Part shown: positions 18,965-27,953 of the stretch, in pieces | Position numbering within the stretch: the first letter of the stretch is position 1 | How the letters are laid out: each line of letters begins with the position of its first letter | Assembly (NCBI RefSeq): GCF_026155325.1 | Contig: NZ_JAPFPW010000002.1 | Span: forward strand, 62,001 to 126,000 | DNA from: Desulfobotulus pelophilus | GTDB taxonomy: Bacteria; Desulfobacterota; Desulfobacteria; Desulfobacterales; ASO4-4 | Reading direction: 5' to 3' | Length of the DNA stretch: 64,000 nt | Notes under the pieces: generated by a model | What the model was told of the DNA's origin: nothing | Seen by the model: only the letters and a program-made list of their open reading frames with translations | Database searches by the model: none | Made by a program: the position numbers and the translations under genes

Positions 18965-19730
18965 CAGCACAGCGGTTCTGGAGCTGCAGGAAATTGTAAA
19001 ACGGTATGGCAACCTGACGGCTGTCGACGGCGTCAGTCTTTCAGTGGCGGCTGGAGAAAAAGTAGTGGTTATAGGCCCGTCCGGTTCCGGAAAATCCACA
19101 TTGCTACGTAGCGTGAATATGCTGGAATGTATTGACGGAGGGCATATTTTGTTTGAAGGCCGGGATGTGGGCTATGTGACACGGAAAGGAAAGCGGGTGC
19201 CGGATGCTCAGAAGAATATCTGCAGGCTGCGTTCTGAAATAGGTATGGTATTTCAGCATTTTCATCTTTTCCCCCATATGACTGTCCTTGGTAATGTGAT
19301 GGAAGGTCCTGTTACGGTAAAAAAGATGGACAGGGCAGAAGCCTGTGAACTCGCTTGTATGATGTTGGAAAAGGTCGGGCTTTCCGACAAGAAAGATGTT
19401 TTTCCCGCAACCCTTTCCGGAGGGCAGAAACAGCGGGTTGCCATTGCAAGGGCACTGGCCATGCAGCCCAAGATGATGCTGTTTGATGAGCCCACATCCG
19501 CCCTGGATCCTGAATTGGTGGGAGAAGTGTTTGACACCATACGCGCGCTGGCAAAGGACGGTATGACCATGATTATTGTGACCCATCAGATGGGTTTTGC
19601 TCGGGAAATTGCCGACAGGGTTCTTTTTATGGAGAACGGGGTGTTGGTGGACAGCGGTAAGCCTGCAGATTTTTTTGGATCCTGTCAGGAAAATGATCGG
19701 ATTTCTTCTTTTCTGTCCCGTTGCATGTAA
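18951..19730 (+). CDS. Amino-acid ABC transporter ATP-binding protein (GlnQ/ArtP-like)
   Basis: This 259-residue ATPase has Walker A GPSGSGKST, the Q-loop FQHFHLFPH, the signature LSGGQKQR, Walker B MMLFDEPTSALD and the H-loop VTHQ. It belongs to the PAAT family that energises polar amino-acid uptake. The start at 18951 follows GGTGGGGG and overlaps the permease gene, so translation is probably coupled. A short insertion after Walker A (GRDVGYVTRKGKRVPDAQKN) is longer than in GlnQ and resembles HisP-like proteins. No second permease gene is present, so the channel is presumably a permease homodimer. Confidence 0.95.
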   Translation: MKSADSTAVLELQEIVKRYGNLTAVDGVSLSVAAGEKVVVIGPSGSGKSTLLRSVNMLECIDGGHILFEGRDVGYVTRKGKRVPDAQKNICRLRSEIGMVFQHFHLFPHMTVLGNVMEGPVTVKKMDRAEACELACMMLEKVGLSDKKDVFPATLSGGQKQRVAIARALAMQPKMMLFDEPTSALDPELVGEVFDTIRALAKDGMTMIIVTHQMGFAREIADRVLFMENGVLVDSGKPADFFGSCQENDRISSFLSRCM

Positions 19731-20020
19731 TTTTTTGGTTTTTGCACGGGCGCTGTACCGGAAATGGCTTGGGTAGTAACCCGGTGTAATAGTCTGATAA
19801 ATTAAGGTTTGGAAAGCGCCAGCGGGCTGAACGATATGTTGGGCTTGTCGTCCAAAAGCTCTATGTGTGGTGTGCCCGGTCCTGGCGTTTGGACTTTTTA
19901 CGAGCCCATCACCATCAGGTTTTGTTTTGAATTGATTTTCTGGAGCAGGGCCTGCTGGTGAACGCTCATGGAAAATAAAAAAAGCACCGAATATAAAAAT
20001 TCGATGCTTTATTTGTTGTG
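19731..20020. other. Intergenic stretch between ABC ATPase and tRNA-Phe
   Basis: About 240 bases before the tRNA terminator show no coding frame with family support. A clear terminator for the ABC operon was not found. Confidence 0.35.
19972..20010 (-). terminator. Intrinsic terminator of tRNA-Phe
   Basis: On the minus strand a 12-bp stem (arms 19999-20010 and 19981-19992, one G-U pair) with a six-base loop is followed by a U-rich run (A-rich on the plus strand at 19972-19983). It begins 11 bases past the tRNA 3' end. Confidence 0.8.
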
Positions 20021-20096
<76 letters not shown>

Positions 20097-20111
20097 GCTC
20101 AAGACGAAGCC

Positions 20112-20140
20112 TTTGTAAGGAAAATGGCAAAGAGTGTCAA
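20112..20140 (-). promoter_or_regulatory. Sigma-70 promoter of tRNA-Phe
   Basis: On the minus strand TTGACA (20140-20135) and TACAAA (20117-20112) are separated by exactly 17 bases. The tRNA begins 15 bases beyond the -10 box. The perfect -35 box and ideal spacing fit a strong stable-RNA promoter. Confidence 0.8.
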
Positions 20141-20281
20141 GATATTTTTAATCTGTTCTGTAAAAAGTCTTTTTTTTCTTTGCCGTCCGGCCCTGTATTT
20201 TGATATTTTTAGTATGTAATATTTTGTTTTTATAGGTAAAAGCCTTGTTGTAATCTCCTGGCGTGCCGCTTGTTCCATATA

Positions 20282-21049
20282 TCATGCGGGAGCTTGCCAT
20301 CTCCCGTCCATGGGTGGCAGGGACAGGTCTCCGTAACGATGTTGCAGCAGGGCCGTTCCTGCCAGAATGGCCGTGGGAGCCCTCAGGATGCGTGGGCCAA
20401 GGCCCAGAACCTGATAGCCTGCGTTTGTTAAAGCCTGGACTTCAGCGGGCTCCAGCCCGCCTTCAGGGCCAAAAACGGCTCGGATGCGATGAGGGCTGGA
20501 TTCTGTTCCCGGCCATTTGCTTGTCTGGGTACTTTCCCAGAAAAGGAGGCGCATCTCTTCGCCGCCGTCTCCATGCAGCAGGGGAGCCATACCATCGTGA
20601 AAAAGAATTTCCGGTATGTGGCTTCCGCAACACTGCTTGAGAGATTCTGAGGCGAGTTTCTGCCATTTTTCCATGCGCAGATTTACTTTGTCTTTTTTGA
20701 GAACGGGGATGCTTCGGTTGGCGACAAAAATTCGGATGGTGGCTGCGCCAAGCTCTGTCAGTGGACGGATCAGTTCATCCGTTTTTTTTTCTTTGAGAAG
20801 GGCGATGGCAATATCCAGGTGTACAGGAGGGGGCGGAATCCGCCGTATGGCTCCTGTGGGCGTGCAATGAACGCCTTTGCTGTCGATTCTTTCTATAATG
20901 GCTTTCTGCTCATTTCCTTTGCCGTCAAAAATGCAGAGGGTATCGCCTGTTTCCATGCGGAGCACCTTGCGGATATGTTCAGCATTCTGGCCAGTGATGG
21001 TGAGTGTGGAAGGTGAGCTGTCTAACAGTGGAAAGGGAATACGGCGCAT
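20282..21049 (-). CDS. rsmE: 16S rRNA (uracil-1498-N3)-methyltransferase RsmE
   Basis: The 255-residue protein has an N-terminal PUA-like part (HIRKVLRMETGDTLCIFDGKG) and a SPOUT methyltransferase domain with the trefoil-knot motifs VFGPEGGLEPAEV and LGLGPRILRAPTAILAGTALLQ. RsmE methylates U1498 of 16S rRNA on 30S subunits using SAM. The length is normal for the family. It is transcribed away from the acidic-protein gene. The intergenic region upstream is 478 bases. Confidence 0.95.
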   Translation of the reverse strand: MRRIPFPLLDSSPSTLTITGQNAEHIRKVLRMETGDTLCIFDGKGNEQKAIIERIDSKGVHCTPTGAIRRIPPPPVHLDIAIALLKEKKTDELIRPLTELGAATIRIFVANRSIPVLKKDKVNLRMEKWQKLASESLKQCCGSHIPEILFHDGMAPLLHGDGGEEMRLLFWESTQTSKWPGTESSPHRIRAVFGPEGGLEPAEVQALTNAGYQVLGLGPRILRAPTAILAGTALLQHRYGDLSLPPMDGRWQAPA

Positions 21050-21527
21050 GGGAATTTTCCTTGTCTCTGAATTCTGCGCTCAGTAAGAAGTGTTGTATGT
21101 GTATTGCTGCTCTGAAATTGTAGCCTTATTCTGAAGAATATAAAATTTTTACCGGGAAGGGCAAGGCCGCTTTCTTGACAGATTTTTTGGGATATGAAAT
21201 ATTTAACCGTATTGATTGGCAGCCCTATGGATCACAGGGGCTGGGTAACGCGGACAATGTTTTTTGTTTCGTTTACGAAATCAGATAGTTTTATTCTGCT
21301 TCGAATGCTAATAGTGAACAATAAGCTGTGCTGTCCCGGACTGCTATGGGTCAGCATCCTGAATACTTTAGGGAAAAGGCAGGAATTTTTCTGCGGAATG
21401 TTTTTCTGAAGAAACCCCCATCGGACTGTATAACCAGAATGCTTTCTGAATCCTCGGATGTCGCTGATTCTCCCCCCTGTTGCGGTGTCCACAACACCAA
21501 CCTGTCCAGTCTGCAATCGGAGACGCT
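21050..21527. other. 478-base divergent intergenic region
   Basis: It lies between rsmE (minus) and the acidic-protein gene (plus). A consensus -35 box TTGACA is at 21175-21180, with AT-rich sequence (GATATGAAATATTT) at -10 distance. A small inverted repeat TTTCG-TTTA-CGAAA occurs near 21266-21282. No gene is supported. Confidence 0.35.
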
Positions 21528-22643
21528 ATGAAGGATACGACTGAACGGAGCACTGCGCCGTCGCGAAATGATGGATTGACCGATGATTTGGATTTGTCGG
21601 ATCTTGCCATAACTCTTCAGTCAGAAAGTACTGAAAAAATTCCAGATTCTGATCTTGGTCTGGCAAAGGACGTGGCTGCTCCTGAGATGTTTTCTGAAGA
21701 TCGGGGCGTACCGTTACCCGCTGAGTCTGCGGGTGTTCCCATGGATGAGGATGGCTTTATTGATCTTGATGATATTCTTTTAGGGTCTCCCCTTGATTTT
21801 GAGGATAGTGCCATCCCGGGAACAGATGGAGACAGTGGGCCGGTGAATGGGGAAGAGGATTTGGTTCTCGATCCGGAAGATTGGGTGGAGGAACAGGATC
21901 TTGGGGCAGGCGATGTCCCTGATTTTACCCTTGAACGGGAAGTCCCTGCCGCATCACCCGAGCCAGGCGTACAGTTTACTGAAGAAATCCTGGATCTTGG
22001 AGATATTGGAGATCTTGTGGAGGATCTTCCTTCGGGGGCATCCAGTTTGGTTGAGGAAGAAGGGGATATCCTGGATCTGGAAGATGTTGGGAGTTTTGTC
22101 GGGGAGGAAGGTGTACCCTTTGACGCTGAGGTTGCCGATGAAGATTTGATTCCTCTCAAGCTGGACCCTGTGGATTTTTTTCCGGGAACGGAGGAAGTTA
22201 CAGACAGGCCTTTTCCTTCCATAGAGAAGGAGGATTTTGACAGCAGTTTTTTGGATGACGACAGCTCTGCCGAGGATATCGAGACTTTTCTGGAATTTGA
22301 GGAAGAGGCTTCGGTTTCTGATGCCGCCCTGTTGCTCTCTGGAGAACCCGGCTTTGTTTTTGTGGAAGAGAAGGAACAGGACCTTGCTGCTGAATCCCTG
22401 ATGCCGGATACGGATTTTGTTTCCTTTGAAGATTCTCCTGAGGCCGATGCCGATATGACCCCGGATGGTTTGGAAATGCGGCTGGGGCAGGTCAATTTTG
22501 AGGAAATGTTGGAGAGGGTAGTCCGCAAGGTTTTTTCAGAGAAGCTGGATGCGGCGCTGGTGGCTGTTGTGGAGCGGGCAGTGGAAAAAGAGATGCGTGC
22601 TCTGAAGCATACGGTTTATGAAGATCCGGAAGAATCGGCATGA
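21528..22643 (+). CDS. Highly acidic repetitive protein of unknown function
   Basis: I do not recognise the family. The 371-residue product is extremely rich in Asp, Glu, Leu and Ser, with almost no Cys. Loosely repeated short elements of the type DILDLEDVG occur throughout (for example GFIDLDDILLGSPLDFED, EEILDLGDIGDLVEDL, GDILDLEDVGSFVGEE). There is no signal peptide or membrane span. The last 60 residues differ: they form an amphipathic helix (VNFEEMLERVVRKVFSEKLDAALVAVVERAVEKEM), likely an oligomerisation or docking module. Such a layout suggests a disordered scaffold or partner-binding protein. The ATG at 21528 has GGAG six bases upstream. A strong terminator separates it from valS. Confidence 0.75.
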   Translation: MKDTTERSTAPSRNDGLTDDLDLSDLAITLQSESTEKIPDSDLGLAKDVAAPEMFSEDRGVPLPAESAGVPMDEDGFIDLDDILLGSPLDFEDSAIPGTDGDSGPVNGEEDLVLDPEDWVEEQDLGAGDVPDFTLEREVPAASPEPGVQFTEEILDLGDIGDLVEDLPSGASSLVEEEGDILDLEDVGSFVGEEGVPFDAEVADEDLIPLKLDPVDFFPGTEEVTDRPFPSIEKEDFDSSFLDDDSSAEDIETFLEFEEEASVSDAALLLSGEPGFVFVEEKEQDLAAESLMPDTDFVSFEDSPEADADMTPDGLEMRLGQVNFEEMLERVVRKVFSEKLDAALVAVVERAVEKEMRALKHTVYEDPEESA

Positions 22644-22763
22644 TCTGAATCAGGTGAGTCCTTCTTCTGCCATCCGCAGGAATGGGTGGCGGGTGCTGTA
22701 GGAGGCAAGGTGCTGTGTGTGAATGGTGGCGCATGCCCAGGAATATTGCCGATCAAAAACTTG

Positions 22764-22802
22764 CACAAAAAAGGGGATTATTCCATAATCCCCTTTTTTG
22801 TG
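22764..22802. terminator. Strong bidirectional-type intrinsic terminator before valS
   Basis: An 18-bp perfect stem (22764-22781 with 22785-22802) has a three-base loop, six A on the left flank and six T on the right flank. It ends transcription of the acidic-protein gene, about 120 bases past its stop. It leaves valS with its own promoter in the next 87 bases. Confidence 0.92.
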
Positions 22803-22889
22803 GGCTGTTTTCTGATCCAGAATACAGGAAGCCGGGTTTTGGGTAAGCCGGTTTTTTTGGGAATTTTATACGAAGCATGAGGAGTGCAC

Positions 22890-25553
22890 ATGAGTGAGGC
22901 TCTGTTAGACAAGGGGTATGAACCCCGGGAAGTGGAAGCGCGCTGGTACCGCTACTGGCTGGAAAATCAGCTCTTTGCCGCTGCGGATAAAGATGAGGAA
23001 AAAGAAGCTTTTTCCATCGTGATTCCGCCGCCCAATGTCACGGGTAAGCTGCACATGGGGCATGCACTGAACAATACCCTGCAGGATATTCTCTGCCGTT
23101 ACCACAGGCTTTGCGGAAAAAATGTATTGTGGATGCCGGGAACGGACCATGCGGGTATTGCCACCCAGAATGTGGTGGAAAAGCAGCTGGCCCTTGAAGG
23201 GAAATCCCGGGATGATCTGGGCAGGGATGCTTTCATCGACAGAGTCTGGGAATGGCGTCAGGAGTATGGTGGTGCCATCATCAATCAGCTGCAACGCCTT
23301 GGCGCTTCCTGTGACTGGAATCGTGAACGCTTCACCATGGATGAGGGACTCTCAAAAGCTGTTCGCAAGGTTTTTGTACGGCTGTACGAAGAGGGCCTGA
23401 TTTATAAAGGGCAGTATCTGATAAACTGGTGTCCCCGCTGCCATACGGCTCTGGCAGATCTGGAGGTGGAGCATGAAGAGAAAGATTCTTTTCTCTATCA
23501 CATTGCCTATCCCCTGGCGGATGATTCCGCTTCCCTTGTGGTGGCCACCACCCGCCCGGAAACCCTTTTCGGGGATACGGCGGTAGCTCTCCATCCCGAA
23601 GATGATCGCTATGCAGACCTTTCCTGCGCTTTTGTTAAACTTCCCCTGACGGAGAGGGAGATCCCTGTCATCCGGGATAGCTATGTGGACAGGGATTTCG
23701 GTACGGGTTGTCTGAAGGTAACACCAGCCCATGATCCCAATGACTTTGAACTGGGCATCAGGCATGGCCTGGAGCAGATTAAGGCCATTGATGATGATGG
23801 CCGGATGAATGCCCATGCCGGGGCCTTTGCAGGGCTGGATCGTTTTGAGGCACGGAATGCTGCTGTGGCTGAGCTGGAAAAGCAGGGGTTGCTGATTAAA
23901 AAAGAAGAGCTGACCCACAGTGTGGGGCATTGCTATCGCTGTAAGACCGTGGTGGAACCCAACCTTTCCCTGCAGTGGTTTGTGAAGGTGGCCCCTTTGG
24001 CGGAAAAAGCCCTAAAGGCGGTGGAAGAGGGGCATACCCGCATTTATCCCGAAAACTGGACCAAAACCTATTACGAATGGATGCACAATATCCGGGACTG
24101 GTGTATTTCACGTCAGATCTGGTGGGGTCACCGTATTCCGGCATGGACCTGTAAAGACTGCGGTTCTCTCATGGTTCTGGAGGCGGATCCCGAGGCCTGC
24201 ACGGACTGTGGTTCCAGATCCATGATTCAGGAAAGTGATGTGCTGGATACCTGGTTCAGTTCTGCCCTCTGGCCCTTTTCCACCATGGGATGGCCGGAAA
24301 AAACCGATCTTCTGAAAACCTTTTATCCGACCTCTGTACTGGTTACAGGATTTGACATCCTCTTTTTCTGGGTGGCCCGCATGATGATGATGGGAACCCA
24401 TTTCATGGATGAGGTACCTTTTAAAGAGGTGTATATCCATGCACTGGTACGGGATGCCGAGGGCAAGAAAATGAGCAAATCCCTTGGCAATGTGATTGAC
24501 CCCCTGGAAGTGATTGACCAGTACGGGACCGATGCCTTCCGTTTCACCCTGACGAGTTTTGCCGCCATGGGCAGGGACATCAAGCTTTCCGAAGAAAGGG
24601 TGGAGGGCTACCGCCATTTCATCAACAAGCTTTGGAATGCGGCCCGATTTTCCCTCATGCATCTGGACCGGGCCTATGAAAATTTTGATGAAAAAGCTCT
24701 GTCCCTTCCGGATCAGTGGATTCTTTCCCGTCTGAACACGGTGGCTGCCCAGGTACAGCAGGCTTTGGAAAGCTACCGTTTTAACGATGCCGCTTCCATT
24801 CTCTATCGCTTTGTGTGGAATGAATTCTGTGACTGGTACCTTGAGGCCATAAAACCCGTTCTTTTCGGTAAGTCCGGAGAAGCGGCCATGGAAGCCACCA
24901 AGGGGGTTCTGTACCGGGTAATCAGTGATGCCCTGATTCTTCTGCACCCCATCATTCCCTTTGTTACGGAGGAAATCTGGGCAAAGCTCCCCGGAGAGAG
25001 GGGTTCCATCATGCGGGCGGTTTATCCCACAACAAACTGGGATCAGCAGCGTCTGGCCTATTCCCCTGAAGCGGAAGTGGCCATGGAGTTTCTCATGGAG
25101 CTGGTGACGGGGGTCCGCAATATCAGAGGTGAGATGAATCTGCCTCCGGCTCAGGCCCTGGACGCGGTTTTTCATACGGATAACCCCTTCCAGAAGGAAA
25201 TGATTCACAACCACGGAGACCTGATGAAGCTTCTGGCCCGACTCCGTACCCTTGAGGCAGAGAGTGTGGGGGAGCGTCCCAGAGTCTCTGCCACCAGTAT
25301 TGTTTCCGGTTCCCCCATCTATGTTCTTCTGGAAGGCATTCTTGATTTTTCCAAAGAAGTGGAGCGTCTGGACAAAAGCATTGCCAAGGTGGACAAGGAG
25401 CTGAGTGGCATATCCGCCAAGCTTGATAATCCAGGTTTTGTTGACAGGGCACCTGAGGCGGTTGTGAAAAAGGTGAAAGAACAGCATGGAGAGCTTTCGG
25501 AAAAACGCAGACAGCTTGTTGCCAACCGGGATCGCATGGCTGCCATGGTGTAG
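22890..25553 (+). CDS. valS: Valyl-tRNA synthetase
   Basis: The 887-residue class I synthetase has the HIGH variant HMGHA (GKLHMGHALNNTLQD), the KMSKS loop (GKKMSKSLGNVIDP), the editing CP1 domain (TTRPETLFGDTAVA), the anticodon-binding domain and the C-terminal coiled-coil arm (about 820-887) typical of ValRS. A GTG six bases earlier is in frame, but the ATG at 22890 has GAGGAG five bases upstream, so I choose it. ValRS charges tRNA-Val and edits threonine. It is probably monocistronic, since nadC follows after a 545-base gap. Confidence 0.97.
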   Translation: MSEALLDKGYEPREVEARWYRYWLENQLFAAADKDEEKEAFSIVIPPPNVTGKLHMGHALNNTLQDILCRYHRLCGKNVLWMPGTDHAGIATQNVVEKQLALEGKSRDDLGRDAFIDRVWEWRQEYGGAIINQLQRLGASCDWNRERFTMDEGLSKAVRKVFVRLYEEGLIYKGQYLINWCPRCHTALADLEVEHEEKDSFLYHIAYPLADDSASLVVATTRPETLFGDTAVALHPEDDRYADLSCAFVKLPLTEREIPVIRDSYVDRDFGTGCLKVTPAHDPNDFELGIRHGLEQIKAIDDDGRMNAHAGAFAGLDRFEARNAAVAELEKQGLLIKKEELTHSVGHCYRCKTVVEPNLSLQWFVKVAPLAEKALKAVEEGHTRIYPENWTKTYYEWMHNIRDWCISRQIWWGHRIPAWTCKDCGSLMVLEADPEACTDCGSRSMIQESDVLDTWFSSALWPFSTMGWPEKTDLLKTFYPTSVLVTGFDILFFWVARMMMMGTHFMDEVPFKEVYIHALVRDAEGKKMSKSLGNVIDPLEVIDQYGTDAFRFTLTSFAAMGRDIKLSEERVEGYRHFINKLWNAARFSLMHLDRAYENFDEKALSLPDQWILSRLNTVAAQVQQALESYRFNDAASILYRFVWNEFCDWYLEAIKPVLFGKSGEAAMEATKGVLYRVISDALILLHPIIPFVTEEIWAKLPGERGSIMRAVYPTTNWDQQRLAYSPEAEVAMEFLMELVTGVRNIRGEMNLPPAQALDAVFHTDNPFQKEMIHNHGDLMKLLARLRTLEAESVGERPRVSATSIVSGSPIYVLLEGILDFSKEVERLDKSIAKVDKELSGISAKLDNPGFVDRAPEAVVKKVKEQHGELSEKRRQLVANRDRMAAMV

Positions 25554-26098
25554 CGTTGGATAGATGCAGGAGGGAAGGGAACAGGGTGCCCAGGTTGTTT
25601 GGGGTGCCGTAGAAATCAATGGCCTGGGCACCTGTATTTTGGGGGTATGATCCTTGCTTTTCAAAATAGGGTAACGGAAATATCTGTCAGGCAGGTGCCG
25701 AGGCACCAGGCTATTTTCTTGTGGCGTAATCGTATTTTTTGAGCTTTTTGCCCTGTGCAGAATCGGCAAAATTTGTTGGCACAGGCAGGCTGAACTTTTG
25801 TATTGTCATAGAGGTTTTGGTTCGCTGCACTTTTGTGCTGACTTCAGACAGCTGTCGATTGTATCAGCACTCCGGTACTCAAGCTGAATAAGGCGATAGG
25901 GCTTCAAACAGTAAGTTTTTGGTTTTATGCACTTGAGTGTCGGACGAAGCGTTGATTCGAAAGGATTGCAATGTCATTTACAAGCCGCTGGTGTCTTTCC
26001 AGAAGTTGCCGTAAAGCCCCTGTTTTCAGGTATGAACCAAGCTGCTGAAATGTTAGGTTGAAATGTGTTGAACACATCCCAGAAGAGGAAAAAACTGT
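25554..26098 (+). other. 545-base gap between valS and nadC with repeated GGTGCC elements
   Basis: No coding frame is convincing. The first 160 bases contain several copies of GGTGCC and its complement: an inverted repeat at 25585-25632, one copy inside its loop, and a compact hairpin at 25694-25707. The remaining 390 bases should hold the nadC promoter. I see no known riboswitch pattern. Confidence 0.4.
25581..25639 (+). terminator. Possible valS terminator hairpin
   Basis: GGTGCCCAGG (25585-25594) pairs perfectly with CCTGGGCACC (25623-25632), and ACA/TGT extends it around a one-base bulge. The loop is 28 bases. A short TATTTT follows. The stem is strong but the loop is long and the T-run weak, so termination is only likely. 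Confidence 0.45.
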
Positions 26099-26959
26099 AT
26101 GTTTGCTGTGGAACGCCTCATTAATCTGGCCATGGAAGAAGATATCGGTACGGGAGATATCACCACCGAGGCCATTGTTCCCGAAGATGCCATGGGCGAA
26201 GGTGTTGTGATCACCCGGGAAGAGGGCATTGTGTCGGCCGGTTTTTCCGTAGCCCAGCGGGTTTTTGAAAAGCTTGATAAAGATGTGGTTTTTTCCCCTC
26301 TGGTGAAGGAGGGAGAGGCTCTTGCCGTCAATACCCGCATTCTGCACCTTCAGGGACGGATGCGTGCCCTGCTTACAGGCGAGCGGACGGCTCTCAACTT
26401 TATGCAGCGTCTTTGTGGAATCGCGACCCATGTTCGGGCCTTTGGCCGGGGTATGGAAGGCAGTGGCATCACCCTTGTGGATACAAGAAAGACCACACCT
26501 GGGTGGCGGGTTCTGGAAAAATATGCGGTGCGTGTGGGAGGCGCTTCCAATCACCGTATGGGACTTTACGATGGCGTTCTCATTAAGGACAATCACATCG
26601 CTGCAGCTGGAGGTGTGGCATCGGCCGTGGAAGCCGTGCGCAGGCGGGTTTCCCATCTGGTGAAAATTGAGGTGGAGGCGGAAACCCTTGAGGAAGTGGA
26701 TCAGGCTGCGGAGGCCGGTGCGGATGTCATTCTTCTGGATAATATGGATGCCGATATGGTCAGAGAAGCTGTCCGCCGCATTGATGGGCGAAGCCTGGTG
26801 GAGGTTTCCGGCATGGTGACAGCTGAAAAAATAAAGGCTTTGAGTCTTGCGGGCGTTCATATCATTTCCGCCGGTGCCCTGACCCATCAGGCAAGGGCCG
26901 TGGATCTGAGCATGCGCATTGCACCGCCGGGAAAGCTCCGTCCGGAATGGGCCACCTGA
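26099..26959 (+). CDS. nadC: Quinolinate phosphoribosyltransferase (NadC)
   Basis: The 286-residue enzyme converts quinolinate and PRPP to nicotinate mononucleotide, CO2 and PPi in de novo NAD synthesis. Family motifs are EDIGTGDITT, LTGERTALNFMQRLCGIAT, VDTRKTTPGWRVLEKYAVRVGGASNHRMGLYDGVLIKDNH and the C-terminal barrel VDLSMRI. Conserved Arg, Lys and His residues in DTRKTTPG and SNHR contact the substrates. The ATG at 26099 follows GAGG. A rhomboid gene starts 13 bases after its stop, so the two are probably co-transcribed. nadA and nadB are not in the window. Confidence 0.96.
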   Translation: MFAVERLINLAMEEDIGTGDITTEAIVPEDAMGEGVVITREEGIVSAGFSVAQRVFEKLDKDVVFSPLVKEGEALAVNTRILHLQGRMRALLTGERTALNFMQRLCGIATHVRAFGRGMEGSGITLVDTRKTTPGWRVLEKYAVRVGGASNHRMGLYDGVLIKDNHIAAAGGVASAVEAVRRRVSHLVKIEVEAETLEEVDQAAEAGADVILLDNMDADMVREAVRRIDGRSLVEVSGMVTAEKIKALSLAGVHIISAGALTHQARAVDLSMRIAPPGKLRPEWAT

Positions 26960-26972
26960 TCAGGGAGATGAA

Positions 26973-27953
26973 ATGATTCCCATTCGGGACACCCAGCCAT
27001 CCCGTAACCGGCCGGTGGTGACTCTTCTGCTTATCTTTGTCAATGCCCTGGTCTTTTTTATGCAACTGGGGCAGGGGCCGGAGATGGCTCGTTTTTTGTG
27101 GGAGTGGGGGCTGGTTCCAGCCCGCTACACGGATCCTGCCCTTTCGGTTTATACGGGCCTGTTTCAGAAAGTATTCACCTTTTTTTCTTTTATGTTTCTC
27201 CATGGTGGCTGGCTCCACATTATTTTTAATATGTGGACTCTCTGGATTTTTGGGGACAACGTGGAAGATCGCCTTGGTCCTCTCCGGTATCTGGGGTTTT
27301 ATCTGGCTTGCGGACTGGCATCCGGATTGGCCCATTCCATGGTCTATCCCACCTCCACCATTCCCGTTGTGGGAGCCAGTGGAGCCATTGCCGGTGTTAT
27401 GGGAGCTTACTTTCTTCTGTATCCGGCATCCCGTATCCTGACCCTCATCCCCATTTTTATTTTTCCCCTTTTCATTGAAATCCCGGCTTTCATTTACATG
27501 GGTATCTGGTTTCTGTTTCAGATATTCAATGCCATGGGTGGTGGTGGAGGGGTGGCCTGGTGGGCTCACATCGGTGGCTTTGTTATGGGTGCCTTTCTGC
27601 TGCGTTTTCTCGTACAGCTTCCGGAAGGTCATTTTGCTGCAAAGGTACGCAAGGCCATGCGCAGAAGAAAAACGCCGGGACTTCAGACCATTCGTGTGAT
27701 TGCTCCCCAGGATACCCCCCATTTTTACGGCACACTGATTCTTTCTCCACCGGAAGCCCTTGCAGGATGCACCAAGCGGGTGAACATTCCATGGGGCTTT
27801 TATTCCCGCCTTTATAAAATCACCGTTCCACCCCAGAGCCGTGAAGGTCAGAAGCTGCGCCTTCAGGGGATGGGCCGACGTATGCCTGATGGTACAGCCG
27901 GTGATCTTTACCTTACGATTCGTATTCGTCAACTTGATGGATTTTCCTTCTGA
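26973..27953 (+). CDS. Rhomboid intramembrane serine protease with C-terminal DnaJ-CTD-like domain
   Basis: Residues 1 to about 220 form a rhomboid protease with six or seven membrane spans. The first-loop HxxxN region is HGGWLHIIFNMW (H82, N86), the catalytic serine lies in GASGA (S136) and the catalytic histidine in AHIGGF (H199). After a basic linker, residues about 245-320 (TLILSPPEALAGCTKRVNIP, YKITVPPQSREGQKLRLQGMG, DGTAGDLYLTIRI) closely resemble the C-terminal substrate-binding domain of DnaJ/CbpA. No J-domain is present. The start at 26973 has AGGGAG upstream. A soluble chaperone-like domain on a rhomboid could capture unfolded substrates; this is inference. Confidence 0.88.
   Translation: MIPIRDTQPSRNRPVVTLLLIFVNALVFFMQLGQGPEMARFLWEWGLVPARYTDPALSVYTGLFQKVFTFFSFMFLHGGWLHIIFNMWTLWIFGDNVEDRLGPLRYLGFYLACGLASGLAHSMVYPTSTIPVVGASGAIAGVMGAYFLLYPASRILTLIPIFIFPLFIEIPAFIYMGIWFLFQIFNAMGGGGGVAWWAHIGGFVMGAFLLRFLVQLPEGHFAAKVRKAMRRRKTPGLQTIRVIAPQDTPHFYGTLILSPPEALAGCTKRVNIPWGFYSRLYKITVPPQSREGQKLRLQGMGRRMPDGTAGDLYLTIRIRQLDGFSF

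Noticed and set aside
24108-25769. A 553-codon open frame on the minus strand across valS
   Set aside because: It is the shadow of ValRS. The translation is low-complexity and unlike any family.
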